A stretch of DNA of 64,000 bases from Gammaproteobacteria bacterium (GCA_013286215.1 JABDGC010000001.1:28564-92563), one strand, 5' to 3'. Counted from the first letter of the stretch, positions 25,554-35,924 are shown. A program made the numbers and translations. The notes: generated by a model from the sequence alone, not told the origin.

Positions 25554-27368
25554 ATGCCAGTATCCGAGATGCAAAAAATTCGTAACTTTTCAATTATTGC
25601 CCATATTGATCATGGCAAATCCACTTTAGCGGATCGCTTGATCGAACTTTGCGGCGGACTATCGTCGCGCGAAATGGCGGAGCAGGTCCTGGACTCCATG
25701 GACCTGGAGCGTGAGCGCGGCATTACCATCAAAGCGCATAGCGTTACGCTTTATTACCAGGCCAATGACGGCCATACTTATCAACTCAACTTTATCGATA
25801 CGCCCGGGCATGTGGATTTTGCTTATGAAGTCTCCCGCTCCCTGGCGGCTTGCGAAGGCGCGCTGTTGGTTGTCGACGCGGCCCAGGGCGTGGAAGCGCA
25901 AACACTGGCTGTTTGCTATACGGCTTTGGAGCAGGGGCTTGAAGTCATCCCGGTTTTAAACAAGATTGATTTACCGCAGGCCGATTCGGCGCGCGTGATC
26001 CATGAGATCGAAGATATTATTGGTTTACCGGCCCAAGATGCTTTGGGCATTAGCGCCAAGCAAGGACTGGGCATTAAAGAATTATTGGAAAGAATCATCA
26101 GCGGCATTCCCGCGCCAGAAGGCAAGCGGGAGGCCCCCCTGCAGGCCTTGATCATCGATTCTTGGTTCGACGCCTATCTTGGCGTGGTCTCGCTGGTGCG
26201 GGTCAAGAATGGCGTTTTAAAAATGGGTGATAAAATTCGAGTCATGTCGACCGGTCGCAGTCATGAGGTGACTGGTCTCGGTGTCTTCACGCCCAAGCGT
26301 GAGCCGCAGGAAAGTTTGCGTGCTGGCGAAGTTGGCTATATCGTCGCCGGCATCAAAGAAATTAACGGTGCTCCGGTCGGCGATACCTTGACGCATACAC
26401 ACGATCCGGCGGAGGGCTCTTTGCCTGGCTTCAAGAAAGTGAAGCCCCAGGTTTACGCCGGCTTGTTCCCCGTTGTCGGCGAAGATTTCCCGGCTCTGCG
26501 CGAAGCCTTATCTAAATTGCGTTTAAACGACGCTGCCTTGTTTTTTGAGCCGGAATCTTCCGAGGCCATGGGTTTTGGCTTTCGTTGCGGCTTTCTGGGC
26601 ATGCTGCACATGGAAATTGTGCAGGAGCGTCTGGAGCGCGAATACAACCTAAATCTGTTGACCACGGCGCCGACGGTGGTCTATCAGGTGCTGGATACCA
26701 AGGGCGAGATCTTCTACGTGGACAATCCAGCCAAATTACCGCCGCCGAATGCCATCGCGGAAATCCGCGAACCCATCGGCAGAGCGCATATTTTGGTTCC
26801 GCAGCAATATTTGGGCGCGGTCATTACTTTATGCGTGGACAAGCGCGGCGTGCAAAATAATATGTTGTTTCACGGCAATCAAGTATCCCTGACCTATGAT
26901 TTGCCCATGAGTGAAATTGTGCTCGACTTTTTTGACCGGCTGAAATCCGTCAGCCGCGGCTATGCGTCGCTGGATTATAACTTCGTGCATTACCAAGTTG
27001 CGGATTTGGTGAAGCTCGACTTAATGATCAACGGCGACAAGGTTGACGCCCTGGCTTCCATCGTGCATCGTGAGGAGGCCCATTCTCGCGGAAAGGCTGT
27101 GACCGACAAAATGCGCGAACTGATTCCAAGACAAATGTTTGATATTGCCATCCAGGCTGCGATCGGCTCCCAGATCGTTGCGCGGCAGACAGTGAAAGCG
27201 CTGCGTAAAAACGTCACGGCGAAATGCTATGGCGGCGATATTTCGCGTAAACGCAAATTGCTCGAGAAGCAAAAGGAAGGCAAGAAGAGAATGAAACAGT
27301 TAGGAAACGTGGAGATTCCGCAAGAAGCGTTTCTGGCGGTTTTGAAGATGGACAAGGATAAAAAGTGA
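25554..27368 (+). CDS. lepA: Elongation factor 4 (LepA)
   Basis: Ribosome-associated GTPase, 604 residues. The opening [18 protein letters not shown] carries the G1 motif; the switch I region is [11 protein letters not shown], followed by DTPGHVDF (G3) and NKIDLP (G4). The middle domains are EF-G-like, and the C-terminal LepA domain ends [16 protein letters not shown], the basic conserved tail. Translation could start at 25554 or at the fifth codon further (MQKIRNF), which matches other LepA proteins about as well. It leads the block lepA-lepB-rnc-era-recO. Confidence 0.97.
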   Translation: MPVSEMQKIRNFSIIAHIDHGKSTLADRLIELCGGLSSREMAEQVLDSMDLERERGITIKAHSVTLYYQANDGHTYQLNFIDTPGHVDFAYEVSRSLAACEGALLVVDAAQGVEAQTLAVCYTALEQGLEVIPVLNKIDLPQADSARVIHEIEDIIGLPAQDALGISAKQGLGIKELLERIISGIPAPEGKREAPLQALIIDSWFDAYLGVVSLVRVKNGVLKMGDKIRVMSTGRSHEVTGLGVFTPKREPQESLRAGEVGYIVAGIKEINGAPVGDTLTHTHDPAEGSLPGFKKVKPQVYAGLFPVVGEDFPALREALSKLRLNDAALFFEPESSEAMGFGFRCGFLGMLHMEIVQERLEREYNLNLLTTAPTVVYQVLDTKGEIFYVDNPAKLPPPNAIAEIREPIGRAHILVPQQYLGAVITLCVDKRGVQNNMLFHGNQVSLTYDLPMSEIVLDFFDRLKSVSRGYASLDYNFVHYQVADLVKLDLMINGDKVDALASIVHREEAHSRGKAVTDKMRELIPRQMFDIAIQAAIGSQIVARQTVKALRKNVTAKCYGGDISRKRKLLEKQKEGKKRMKQLGNVEIPQEAFLAVLKMDKDKK

Positions 27369-27408
27369 CCTTGCAAAATAATCAATTTAAGGAGTAAGTG
27401 AGATTTTT

Positions 27409-28242
27409 ATGAATATTGATTTCGAACAGCTGCTCTTTTGGGCGACCCTCGTCACCGGACTCATTGTCCTGGCTGATTTTCTGTATTTTAAGCGCCGTCG
27501 CCAAAAGAAAGCGGCGTCTGCTTTTTCAGCGGTGACCCGCACAGAGCCCAAGCTCCCCCATGTGATCGAGTATTCGCGCGCCTTTTTCCCTATTCTGTTG
27601 ACGGTCTTTCTCTTGCGTTCCTTTTTAATTGAACCCTTCCGTATTCCGTCTGGCTCGCTGGAGCCCACCTTGCTGATGGGTGATTTTATTTTGGCGAACA
27701 AATACGACTACGGCTTGCGTTTACCAGTCTTTCGTCATAAATTGCTGAACATCGGTTTGCCTCAGCGCGGCGATATTATTGTTTTTCGCTGGCCGCCCAA
27801 TCCGCATTATTATTTTATCAAGCGAGTCATTGGTTTGCCGGGCGACCGCATCGATTACGTCAACAAGGTGCTTTCGGTGAACGGCCAGCAGGTGCTGCAA
27901 ACCTCGCTGCCTACCCTGCCAGCTGAAAAATCCATTCCCCGCGAATCCGGGGAAATGATGCAGGTCATTGAAAAACAAGAGGATTTGCTTGGCGTTAAAC
28001 ATAATATTTATCAGGAACCCAGTAAAATAGGGTACAATTTTCAGAATATCAATGTCCCGGAAGGAATGTATATGGTCATGGGAGACAATCGTGACGACAG
28101 CGCAGACAGTCGTTACTGGGGTTTTGTGCCGGAGGAAAATATCGTTGGAAAAGCGGTGTTCATCTGGATGAGTTGGGACTCCTTTGCCCCCTACGGCCTT
28201 AAAAAGATTCGCTGGGATCGAATCGGGAGACGGATCCATTAA
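27409..28242 (+). CDS. lepB: Signal peptidase I (LepB)
   Basis: Inner-membrane serine protease that removes signal peptides from exported proteins, 277 residues. There are two N-terminal transmembrane segments, about residues 5-24 and 57-76 (AFFPILLTVFLLRSFLIEPF). The catalytic Ser is in RIPSGSLEPTL and the Lys in YYFIKRVIGLPGD, and the conserved GDNRDDSADSRYWGFVP lies near residue 225. The strand after the Ser has Leu-Glu instead of the common Met-x, a tolerated variation. AAGGAG precedes the start. It overlaps rnc by one base (TAATG). Confidence 0.95.
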   Translation: MNIDFEQLLFWATLVTGLIVLADFLYFKRRRQKKAASAFSAVTRTEPKLPHVIEYSRAFFPILLTVFLLRSFLIEPFRIPSGSLEPTLLMGDFILANKYDYGLRLPVFRHKLLNIGLPQRGDIIVFRWPPNPHYYFIKRVIGLPGDRIDYVNKVLSVNGQQVLQTSLPTLPAEKSIPRESGEMMQVIEKQEDLLGVKHNIYQEPSKIGYNFQNINVPEGMYMVMGDNRDDSADSRYWGFVPEENIVGKAVFIWMSWDSFAPYGLKKIRWDRIGRRIH

Positions 28243-28916
28243 TGATTGAGAATTTCGATGAGCTTTGCCTCAAGCTGCATTATCAGTTTAGCGATCCCGG
28301 CCTCATCAAGCTGGCGTTGACGCATCGCAGTAAAGGCAGTCAGCATAATGAGCGTCTGGAGTTTTTAGGCGACTCCATCATTAACTGCGTTGTTGCCGAG
28401 GCCTTATATCAACAGTTTCAGGAAGCGACGGAAGGGGAATTAAGCCGTTGGCGGGCCGTCTTGGTGAATCGCGAGTCGCTCGGTGATTTAGCGCGGCAAT
28501 TCAATTTGGGTAGCTATCTTTATCTCGGGCCCGGCGAGCTCAAGAGCGGCGGCGGACAGCGTCAGTCCATTCTTTCTTGTGCGATGGAGGCCGTGGTCGG
28601 CGCCATGTATCTGGACGGCGGCTTCGATTTGACGCGTAAAACGATTCTGCAATGGTATGAACCTTTGCTGCAGTCGCTTTCCAGCGCCTCCAGTCATAAA
28701 GACCCCAAAACCTTACTGCAAGAATTTTTACAAGGCAAACATTTACCTTTGCCTCTTTATCACATTGAGAACATTGAGGGCGCGGCCCATAAGCAAATGT
28801 TTATTATCAGCTGCTCCGTCGAGGGGCTGCCGGAAAAAACCATCGGCAAAGGTACCAGCCGGCGGCGAGCCGAGCAGGCGGCGGCCGAGGCCATGTTAGG
28901 AGTTCTTGTGAAATGA
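28242..28916 (+). CDS. rnc: Ribonuclease III
   Basis: Double-strand-specific endoribonuclease that processes rRNA precursors and some mRNAs, 224 residues. The RNase III signature is NERLEFLGDSIINC (about residues 36-49) with the catalytic acids, and the second acidic site is in AMEAVVGAMYLDGG. The C-terminal double-stranded RNA-binding domain runs from DPKTLLQEFLQ to the end (GTSRRRAEQAAAEAML). It overlaps lepB by 1 bp and era by 4 bp, so its expression is tied to both. Confidence 0.96.
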   Translation: MIENFDELCLKLHYQFSDPGLIKLALTHRSKGSQHNERLEFLGDSIINCVVAEALYQQFQEATEGELSRWRAVLVNRESLGDLARQFNLGSYLYLGPGELKSGGGQRQSILSCAMEAVVGAMYLDGGFDLTRKTILQWYEPLLQSLSSASSHKDPKTLLQEFLQGKHLPLPLYHIENIEGAAHKQMFIISCSVEGLPEKTIGKGTSRRRAEQAAAEAMLGVLVK

Positions 28917-29803
28917 GCACTGTTTCGCGTTGTGGCTATGTCGCCATTGTGGGCCGGCCAAATGTGGGAAAATCCACGCTGCTGAACTGCATCTTGGGCA
29001 CCAAGGTCAGCATTGTTTCCCCCAAACCGCAAACGACCCGGTTTCAAATTCTCGGCATCAAAACGCAGGGTGACTCTCAGGCGGTCTACATTGATACGCC
29101 GGGCTTGCACCAAGATGAAAAAAGCGCAATGAATCGCTACATGAATCGCCTGGCCAGTGCCGTGATTCCCGACGCCGACGTGATTGTTTTTGTGATTGAG
29201 GCCATGAAATGGACCGACGAAGATCAGGGGGTGCTGTTGAAAGTACAAGAAGCCCAGTCGCCGGTTCTTTTAGTGGTGAATAAAATTGACACGGTCGGCG
29301 ATAAAAAAAACTTGCTGCCCTTTTTAGACGAAATTAAGAATAAATTTGCCTTCACGCAAATCATCCCGCTTTCAGCCACGCGCTCTGAAAATTTGCGCGG
29401 ACTCACGTGCGAGATCGAGAAACTTTTACCAGAAGGTCCCCCTCTTTTTCCCGATGAGCAGGTCACCGATAAAAACCTGAAATTTCAAGTCGCTGAAATT
29501 GTCCGTGAAAAACTCATTCAGGCGACGGAGCAGGAAGTGCCATATTGCACGACCGTGGAGGTGGAAGATTGGAAGGAGGTTGATAATCGCCCCGAGATCA
29601 GCGTGCTCATTTGGGTTGAACGGGAAGGGCAAAAGCTCATTGTCATTGGAAAAAAGGGCGAGCGTCTCAAATGGATCGGCATCGAGGCGCGCAAAGAAAT
29701 TGAAGCGTTGTTAAAGCAAAAAGTGTTCCTGCGTTTATGGGTTAAAGTGAAGGAACACTGGACCGACGATGACCGGGCGCTGCGCCAATTGGGCTATAAT
29801 TAA
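28913..29803 (+). CDS. era: GTPase Era
   Basis: Ribosome-assembly GTPase that binds 16S rRNA at the 30S subunit, 296 residues. The G1 motif is GRPNVGKSTLLN (residues 13-24), G3 DTPGLH and G4 NKID. The C-terminal KH domain has KGERLKWIGIEARKEIEALL, and the protein ends VKVKEHWTDDDRALRQLGYN, as in other Era proteins. It overlaps rnc (ATGA) and recO (TAATG), the classic rnc-era-recO order of Gammaproteobacteria. Confidence 0.97.
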   Translation: MSTVSRCGYVAIVGRPNVGKSTLLNCILGTKVSIVSPKPQTTRFQILGIKTQGDSQAVYIDTPGLHQDEKSAMNRYMNRLASAVIPDADVIVFVIEAMKWTDEDQGVLLKVQEAQSPVLLVVNKIDTVGDKKNLLPFLDEIKNKFAFTQIIPLSATRSENLRGLTCEIEKLLPEGPPLFPDEQVTDKNLKFQVAEIVREKLIQATEQEVPYCTTVEVEDWKEVDNRPEISVLIWVEREGQKLIVIGKKGERLKWIGIEARKEIEALLKQKVFLRLWVKVKEHWTDDDRALRQLGYN

Positions 29804-30519
29804 TGATGGTCGCCCTGCAGCCGGCTTTTGTCCTGCATCGGCGGCCTTATCGTGAAACCAGCTTGCTTGTCGAGCTGTTTACGCAGGATTACGGTCGCGT
29901 CGCTGTGGTTGCTCGCGGCATTCGCAAGGCGCGATCACGCTCCGCCGCCTTGTTGCAGCCTTTTATGCCACTGCTTGTTTCCTGGTACGGTCGGGGCGAG
30001 CTGCATGGTTTAAGCCAGGTGGAGGCGAATGGTTATCTGCGCGCCTTGTTCGGCAAGAACCTGCGCTGCGGTTTTTATTTGAATGAGCTGCTGATGCGCC
30101 TCTTGCCCAAGCATGATCCGCATGCGCGGCTCTTTGCGACCTACCGGCAGACCTTGGAGGACCTGAAGGGCGAGGCCTGTGAGAAAACACTACGGTTGTT
30201 TGAAAAAAAACTGCTGATGGAGCTGGGCTACGGTCTGCCCCTGCAGGAGGAACAGCGCTTCAAGGATGAAGAAAATTATCGTTATAATGCCGAACAGGGG
30301 TTTTTGCCCTGTTCCAGCGTCACGCCAAAATCCGCTATACCAGGCCGTTCCGGCGTTTTTTCAGGCAAGGCCTTGAATGCGTTGTTGACGGAGAATTTTG
30401 AGGATAGCCTTTGCCTGCAAGAAGTCAAAAAACTGATGCGTTATATTCTGGCCACGCTGTTGGGGAGCCCTTTGGAGAGTAGAAGCTTATTTGAACGTTC
30501 TCTGGAAGTGGAAGAGTAG
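29803..30519 (+). CDS. recO: DNA repair protein RecO
   Basis: Recombination mediator that helps RecA load on SSB-coated single strands, 238 residues. The N-terminal OB-fold contains QPAFVLHRRPYRETSLLVELFT and GRVAVVARGIRK. The C-terminal helical region has LLNELLMRLLPKHDPHARLFATYRQTL and ends LGSPLESRSLF. The zinc-finger cysteines of some RecO proteins are absent, as is normal in Gammaproteobacteria. It overlaps era by 1 bp. No pdxJ follows, unlike E. coli; gltX starts 86 bp later. Confidence 0.93.
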   Translation: MMVALQPAFVLHRRPYRETSLLVELFTQDYGRVAVVARGIRKARSRSAALLQPFMPLLVSWYGRGELHGLSQVEANGYLRALFGKNLRCGFYLNELLMRLLPKHDPHARLFATYRQTLEDLKGEACEKTLRLFEKKLLMELGYGLPLQEEQRFKDEENYRYNAEQGFLPCSSVTPKSAIPGRSGVFSGKALNALLTENFEDSLCLQEVKKLMRYILATLLGSPLESRSLFERSLEVEE

Positions 30520-30605
30520 AGCGGTTCCCGTTAACCGGCGGCGACGCCGATAAATAATTTGGTGTATAATCCCCCCGTGAGCGAGAACAACTGGGAAGAA
30601 AGAAG

Positions 30606-32042
30606 ATGATAACGGTTCGTACAAGATTTGCGCCCAGCCCCACAGGTTTATTGCACATTGGCAATGCTAGGGCGGCTTTTTACAGCGCGTTATACGCGAA
30701 ACAAGCGAACGGCGTTTTTATTTTGCGTATCGAAGACACCGATCTGGCGCGTTCGGATACGCAATATGTTGACAGCCTGCAGGAAGACTTGCATTGGCTG
30801 GGCATCCATTGGCAGGAAGGCCTGGGAGTCGACGGCCAGCACGGACCTTACTGGCAGTCGCAGCGCCATGCCATTTATCTGCATTATTATGAGTTGCTGG
30901 TCCAAAAAAACCTCACCTATCCCTGTTTTTGCAGTGAGGAAGAACTGGCTTTAGAAAGAAAATTGCAGTTGTCCCGCGGCCACGCGCCGCGATATCGCGG
31001 CACCTGCCGTTCCCTCTCAGCGGCGGAAATCGAACAACGCCTGGCTAAAGGCTTGAAGCCGACGCTGCGTTTCCGCGTGCCGGCGCAGGAAGAAATCCAA
31101 TTTATTGATTTGATCAAAGGTCCGCAAAAATTTAACAGCGCCGACATCGGTGATTTTATCATTCGCCGGGCCGACGGCACCGCCTCTTTTATGTTTTGCA
31201 ACGCCATTGACGATGCCCTGATGTTGGTTAGCCAAGTTCTGCGCGGCGAGGATCATTTGGCGAATACCCCTAGGCAATTAATGATTATGCGAGCCTTGGG
31301 CTTGCAGCAGCCGCAGTACGGTCATTTAGCCATGATCACCGGCGACGACGGTACGCCGCTCTCCAAACGACACGGCAGCTACAGCCTTTCCGATTTGCGC
31401 ACCAAAGGTTATTTGCCGCTGGCCATCACCAACTACCTGGGACGTCTCGGGCATGGCTATGAGTCGCTGCAGCTGCTTTCCTTTGAGGCGTTGGCGCGGG
31501 ATTTTAACGTAAACAAGATTAGCCGGTCCGCGGCCCACTTTGATCTTAATCAATTGCTGCATTGGCAAAAGATGGCTGTAAGCGCGCTGGATGGCACGGC
31601 GTTATGGAAATGGCTGGGGCCGGTCATTCAAAAGCAGGTGCCGGAAAAAATGCAGGACAAATTCGTTGAGGCGGTGAAGCCGAATATTTGTTTCCCGGAA
31701 GATGCGGTGAAATGGGCGGCCATCCTCTTTCATCATCGTCTGCATTTCAGTGCGGAAGACATCCAGATTTTGCGCCAGGCCGGCGAGCAATTCTTTGTTG
31801 AAGCCGAACAGGCGGTTGAGTCCTACGGAACGGACTTTAAGAACATCCTCAATGAAATTAAAAAAGCGCTGAATTTATCTGGAAAAAACCTGTATATGCC
31901 GCTGCGCATCGCCTTGACCGGTCAGGTCGGCGGTCCGGAATTGGCGCAAGTCGCCGATCTTTTAGGTCCGGAACGGATGCGCGAGCGTTTTAGCCGTGCC
32001 TTTCATATCGCGAGTGGAAAAGAAGATGCTCAAACTTTATAA
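30606..32042 (+). CDS. gltX: Glutamyl-tRNA synthetase
   Basis: Class I aminoacyl-tRNA synthetase, 478 residues, attaching glutamate to tRNA-Glu. HIGH-type motif PSPTGLLHIGNARAAFYSAL near residue 10. Zinc-region cysteines lie in CFCSEEEL and RGTCRSL. KMSKS equivalent is PLSKRHGS. A full anticodon-binding C-terminal domain is present, so it is not the short Glu-Q enzyme. Many relatives in Legionellales carry two GltX paralogues; whether this is the only one cannot be told. A TATAAT at 30565-30570 is a candidate -10 box. It overlaps cysS by 17 bp. Confidence 0.95.
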   Translation: MITVRTRFAPSPTGLLHIGNARAAFYSALYAKQANGVFILRIEDTDLARSDTQYVDSLQEDLHWLGIHWQEGLGVDGQHGPYWQSQRHAIYLHYYELLVQKNLTYPCFCSEEELALERKLQLSRGHAPRYRGTCRSLSAAEIEQRLAKGLKPTLRFRVPAQEEIQFIDLIKGPQKFNSADIGDFIIRRADGTASFMFCNAIDDALMLVSQVLRGEDHLANTPRQLMIMRALGLQQPQYGHLAMITGDDGTPLSKRHGSYSLSDLRTKGYLPLAITNYLGRLGHGYESLQLLSFEALARDFNVNKISRSAAHFDLNQLLHWQKMAVSALDGTALWKWLGPVIQKQVPEKMQDKFVEAVKPNICFPEDAVKWAAILFHHRLHFSAEDIQILRQAGEQFFVEAEQAVESYGTDFKNILNEIKKALNLSGKNLYMPLRIALTGQVGGPELAQVADLLGPERMRERFSRAFHIASGKEDAQTL

Positions 32043-33405
32043 CAGCCTCAGTCAGGAAAAAGAAGTTTTTCAGCCTTTGGAACCCGGCAAGGTCAAGATG
32101 TATGTCTGTGGCATGACGGTTTATGACTATTGTCATCTCGGCCATATGCGCATGCTCACGGCTTTTGATGTGATCGTGCGTTATTTGCGTTTTCTCAACT
32201 ATGAAGTGACCTATGTGCGTAATATCACGGACGTGGACGACAAGATCATCAAACGCGCCAATGAAAATCAGGAAGATTATAGTCACTTGGCGGAACGCTT
32301 TATCCGAGCTATGCAGGAGGATATTCACGCCCTGGGCTTGGTGGCTCCCAATCAGGAGCCGCGCGCCACGGAATTTATACCGCAGATGATCGCCTTGATT
32401 GAAAAATTAGTCCAAAAGGGCTATGCCTATCAGGCGGAGAACGGCGATGTTTTCTTCAATGTGCGCCGCTTTCCCCATTATGGCTGCCTTTCTCACCGTG
32501 ACATCGACGAACTCGAAAGCGGGGCGCGCGTTGAAATTAACGATGTTAAAAAAGATCCCTTGGATTTTGTGCTCTGGAAAATGGCCAAACCCGGCGAGCC
32601 TGCCTGGGTCTCGCCTTGGGGCAACGGTCGCCCGGGCTGGCACATTGAATGTTCGGCCATGGCGATGGCTTTATTGAACGAGCAGTTTGACATCCATGGC
32701 GGCGGTAAAGATTTGATTTTCCCGCATCATGAAAATGAAATCGCGCAGGCGGAGGCGGCTTCCGGAAAGAAATTCGTCAAGGTTTGGATGCATAACGGCT
32801 ATGTGCAGATTAACAAGGAAAAAATGTCCAAGTCCTTGGGCAATTTTCTAACGATCCGCGATTTGCTGGCCCAGTATCCAGCGGAAGCCATACGCTATTT
32901 TCTCATTTCTAGCCACTATCGCAGCCAGCTGCAGTTCAGCGACGCGGCGATACCGCAGGCCCATCAAGCCCTGGAGCGCTTTTATATCGCCTTGCGTGAT
33001 TTGCCCCCGGCGACCGCGGTCAAAGACAGCCCTTTCGAGTTCCGCTTCATTGAGGCCATGAACGATGATTTTAACACGCCCGTCGCCTTATCGGTGTTGT
33101 TTGAATTGGCGCATGCGATTCAGAAGTTGCGCGACAAGGATTTACCGCAAGCAGCCGCACACGGCGCGTTACTGCGCCATTTAGGCGGTGTTTTAGGTAT
33201 CCTGCAAAGCAAATCCAAGGATTTCTTACAAACCACCGCGAAAGTCGATCGTGAGCTCGTTATGCAGCTGATCGCCGACCGCGAAGCGGCTCGCGCTCAA
33301 AAGAATTGGTCCGAAGCCGATCGCCTGAGAGCGAAACTAACGGAGCTGTCGATTGTTGTAGAAGACGGACCGGAAGGAACAACCTGGCGTTATGAAGTAA
33401 AATAG
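32026..33405 (+). CDS. cysS: Cysteinyl-tRNA synthetase
   Basis: Class I synthetase that charges tRNA-Cys, about 459 residues. The zinc site and HIGH motif are CGMTVYDYCHLGHMR near residue 25, WHIECSAMAM and HHENEIAQAEA carry the other zinc ligands, and the KMSKS motif is KEKMSKSLGNF. The C-terminal helical region has RAQKNWSEADRLRAKL. ATG 32026 is chosen because MLKLYNSLSQEKE is the family N-terminus; the longer frame adds residues read out of gltX. It overlaps the gltX end by 17 bp, so the two are probably co-translated. Confidence 0.95.
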   Translation: MLKLYNSLSQEKEVFQPLEPGKVKMYVCGMTVYDYCHLGHMRMLTAFDVIVRYLRFLNYEVTYVRNITDVDDKIIKRANENQEDYSHLAERFIRAMQEDIHALGLVAPNQEPRATEFIPQMIALIEKLVQKGYAYQAENGDVFFNVRRFPHYGCLSHRDIDELESGARVEINDVKKDPLDFVLWKMAKPGEPAWVSPWGNGRPGWHIECSAMAMALLNEQFDIHGGGKDLIFPHHENEIAQAEAASGKKFVKVWMHNGYVQINKEKMSKSLGNFLTIRDLLAQYPAEAIRYFLISSHYRSQLQFSDAAIPQAHQALERFYIALRDLPPATAVKDSPFEFRFIEAMNDDFNTPVALSVLFELAHAIQKLRDKDLPQAAAHGALLRHLGGVLGILQSKSKDFLQTTAKVDRELVMQLIADREAARAQKNWSEADRLRAKLTELSIVVEDGPEGTTWRYEVK

Positions 33406-33556
33406 AGAAGCCACGGCATAGCCTTGGTAATCAAGGAAGAAATGCTGCCGAAGCTTTAAAACCGCACTAGCCTGCCACATAGCTATCTACACTAGTCTAT
33501 TATATCGAAATTTGATTTGCTATCTGCAAAGTCTTTTCTACAATAAAGCTTCTGCC

Positions 33557-33829
33557 ATGGTGGAGCAGCTAAAAGAAACGCCAGATAAAGAAATTGATAT
33601 CGATGTTGCCACGCGAGCATTAGAACAAATTGCCGAGGTGATGGCACTGCTTAAAACCAACCCCCATATTGCAGCAGCCGACCTGCTTAAATTAGAACAG
33701 AAATTCAGTCGCTGTAAGGATAAAATTACTTCCTTGAGTCAAAAAAATCAGGAGAGTGCGGCTAGCGTCCCACGAAATGATCCCATTTTTCGTGAAGCGG
33801 AAGCAGTGGTGGCTAGAAAAGCAAAATAA
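33557..33829 (+). CDS. Small hypothetical helical protein
   Basis: About 90 residues, not recognised. It appears wholly helical and charged, with the stretch VATRALEQIAEVMALLKTNPHIAAADLLKLEQKFSRC likely forming a helical hairpin, then a flexible Ser/Ala/Arg tail. The start is uncertain: ATG 33557 has no clear ribosome-binding site, and a TTG at 33512 in the same frame would add 15 residues with no better support. It lies 150 bp after cysS and convergent with the FUSC-type gene. It may be real, but codon evidence is thin. Confidence 0.4.
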   Translation: MVEQLKETPDKEIDIDVATRALEQIAEVMALLKTNPHIAAADLLKLEQKFSRCKDKITSLSQKNQESAASVPRNDPIFREAEAVVARKAK

Positions 33830-33913
33830 AGACTTCTTAGCTTGAAAATATAAACCGTCGGAAGCTGGCGATGACGAATGATGCAACAACGCCAGCAAGG
33901 TTGAGGGGGATAG

Positions 33914-34933
33914 TCAAGCCACCACGCTCGCTAATTCCTGTACCTGTTTCGTTAGATTTTGCAGTGCAAAGAACAGTGCCTGAATATTCTGTAAGGGTTC
34001 ATCCTTCAGATCCTGCCCGCGGGTTATTTGCTCTTTCAGGTTTGCCACCGAAGGCGGTTTAATCACCGCTGTCGTCAATTCCGGTTTCTCCACGCGCAGG
34101 GCGATTTGATCAAACGTATCCGCTATGGATCGGTTGAATTGCTTCCATTCTTCATTGTGCTCCAGCAGGGGATGAACCTGCAATTCGCCATACATCCGGT
34201 TCAGAAAATCAATGCTACGCAGAATTCGTTTCTCACAGTCCATGATTTGCTGGAAACGGTCCGGCTCAAATTTGCTGCCCAGCAATTCCCGTTGAGCTTC
34301 GTTTGCCAGTTTGCGCTGCGTGGCCAAGGACCGGACGATATTTTCGTCCAGTTTGGCTATTTTGCCTTTCTCTGTCGTCTGAGTGATCAGGCTAATGCGA
34401 TAAAATTCAGCGAGCAACTTGAGCGCCTGGGCCTGACTGCGGCGTAGATGGGTGCGGGCGTGTATCGGCAGCACAAATTGAGAAATCAGGGTGGCGATGA
34501 TAATGCCGAGGGTGATTTCAAAAAAACGCTCGGCCGTCAGCGTCAGCGTGGGGTTGGGATTTATGAGTATAATCGCGGTAGTGACCGCGCCCAAGGTGCC
34601 GGCATCGCTATAGCTTTGCTGGCCAGTGGCAACATAAGAGAAAACCAGCCCCGCGAAGGCGATCACAAGTGCGTAGCTGAGGGTATTATCACCAAAGCTG
34701 ATTAACGTGAGGGCGGCCAGGAGGGTGCCGATGCAGGTGCCAATAAAGCGGACGGTCGATTTGAAAATAATGCTGCCCACGCTGATTTGCGCACACATGA
34801 CGACCAGGATAGTCACAATAAGCCATTGATCAAAAAAGAGATAGCGATGCAAGGCTTTAGTGATAGCAAAGCCCACCAGGCAGGCTAGTGCGGTTTTAAA
34901 GCTATGGATGAGGCGTTCGATGTCAAACCACAT
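33914..34933 (-). CDS. FUSC-family (aromatic acid exporter-like) membrane protein
   Basis: 339-residue inner-membrane protein. About six hydrophobic segments fill residues 12-165, beginning ALACLVGFAITKALH and including VTILVVMCAQISVGSIIFKSTVRFIGTCIGTLLAAL, the pattern of the FUSC/ArAE_1 family, whose members include efflux proteins. The C-terminal half is soluble, Gln/Glu/Arg-rich and helical. Family members are often longer, with a duplicated membrane unit; this is a half-size form. Substrate unknown. It is divergent from the ABC exporter genes, with 55 bp between the starts. Confidence 0.75.
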   Translation of the reverse strand: MWFDIERLIHSFKTALACLVGFAITKALHRYLFFDQWLIVTILVVMCAQISVGSIIFKSTVRFIGTCIGTLLAALTLISFGDNTLSYALVIAFAGLVFSYVATGQQSYSDAGTLGAVTTAIILINPNPTLTLTAERFFEITLGIIIATLISQFVLPIHARTHLRRSQAQALKLLAEFYRISLITQTTEKGKIAKLDENIVRSLATQRKLANEAQRELLGSKFEPDRFQQIMDCEKRILRSIDFLNRMYGELQVHPLLEHNEEWKQFNRSIADTFDQIALRVEKPELTTAVIKPPSVANLKEQITRGQDLKDEPLQNIQALFFALQNLTKQVQELASVVA

Positions 34934-34988
34934 GATGTGGTATTATATTGCTATTATAATGACGATCACAACTATTTTGAGTTAAACC

Positions 34989-35924
34989 ATGACAGCGCTT
35001 TCCGTGCGGAATTTGCGAAAAGTTTACACCAACGGCACTGTTGCCTTAAAGGGCATTGATCTCGACGTCGCCCAGGGTGATTTTTTCGCGTTGCTCGGCC
35101 AAAACGGCGCTGGTAAATCGACCACCATCGGCATTATTTCTTCCTTGATCACCAAGACCTCCGGCAAGATCAGCGTCCTGGGCCATGATTTGGACCTTGA
35201 AACGGCCCAAGTGAAATCCCTCCTTGGCGTTGTGCCGCAAGAAATGAATTTTAGCTTGTTTGAGAAAATTTCCGATATTTTAATTTTCCAAGCGGGTTAT
35301 TACGGCATTCGACGCGCGCTGGCCATTGAGCGCATGGAAATGTACTTGAATGAAATGGGTTTATGGCATCTGCGCGACCAACCGGCGATTCAATTGTCCG
35401 GCGGTATGAAGCGGCGTTTGATGGTCGCCCGGGCCCTCATGAACCAACCGAAGCTGCTGATTCTCGACGAGCCGACTGCCGGTGTCGATGTGGAGTTACG
35501 CCATTCCCTTTGGCGTTTTCTGACTCAGCTGAATGAGCAGGGCACCACCATTATTTTGACGACGCACTATCTCGAGGAGGCTGAGCGACTCTGTAAAAAT
35601 GTCGCTATTATTGACGGTGGTGAAATCATTGAAAAAGCCAACATGAAGTTGCTGATCAACCGTACCAGCATGCAAACCCTGGTCTTTGATTTGGAACTCC
35701 CGCTGTTTCATGCCCCCAAGCTGGACGACTATCAGACGCAGTTGATCGATGAGCTGACCCTGGAAGTGCAAATCAAGCGAGGACAATCGATCAATGAGCT
35801 GATTCAGTTCTTGAATGAACAAAATATCCGGATTGCTAGCATGCGCAATAAAACCAATCGGCTAGAAGAATTATTTCTTCATCTGATCACGGAAAACAAA
35901 CGAAACAAGGTAGATGAGCCATGA
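34989..35924 (+). CDS. ABC-2 exporter ATP-binding protein, YadG-like
   Basis: ATPase subunit of an ABC-2 type exporter, 311 residues. Walker A is GQNGAGKSTT (about residues 37-46), the signature is QLSGGMKRRL, Walker B is LLILDEPTAGVD, and the switch His is in TTHYLEEAE. The sequence resembles E. coli YadG, with a C-terminal extension that may contact the permease. It overlaps the permease gene by 4 bp, making a two-gene operon. The substrate of YadGH-type exporters is unknown. A TATAAT at 34955-34960 is a possible -10 element. Confidence 0.9.
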   Translation: MTALSVRNLRKVYTNGTVALKGIDLDVAQGDFFALLGQNGAGKSTTIGIISSLITKTSGKISVLGHDLDLETAQVKSLLGVVPQEMNFSLFEKISDILIFQAGYYGIRRALAIERMEMYLNEMGLWHLRDQPAIQLSGGMKRRLMVARALMNQPKLLILDEPTAGVDVELRHSLWRFLTQLNEQGTTIILTTHYLEEAERLCKNVAIIDGGEIIEKANMKLLINRTSMQTLVFDLELPLFHAPKLDDYQTQLIDELTLEVQIKRGQSINELIQFLNEQNIRIASMRNKTNRLEELFLHLITENKRNKVDEP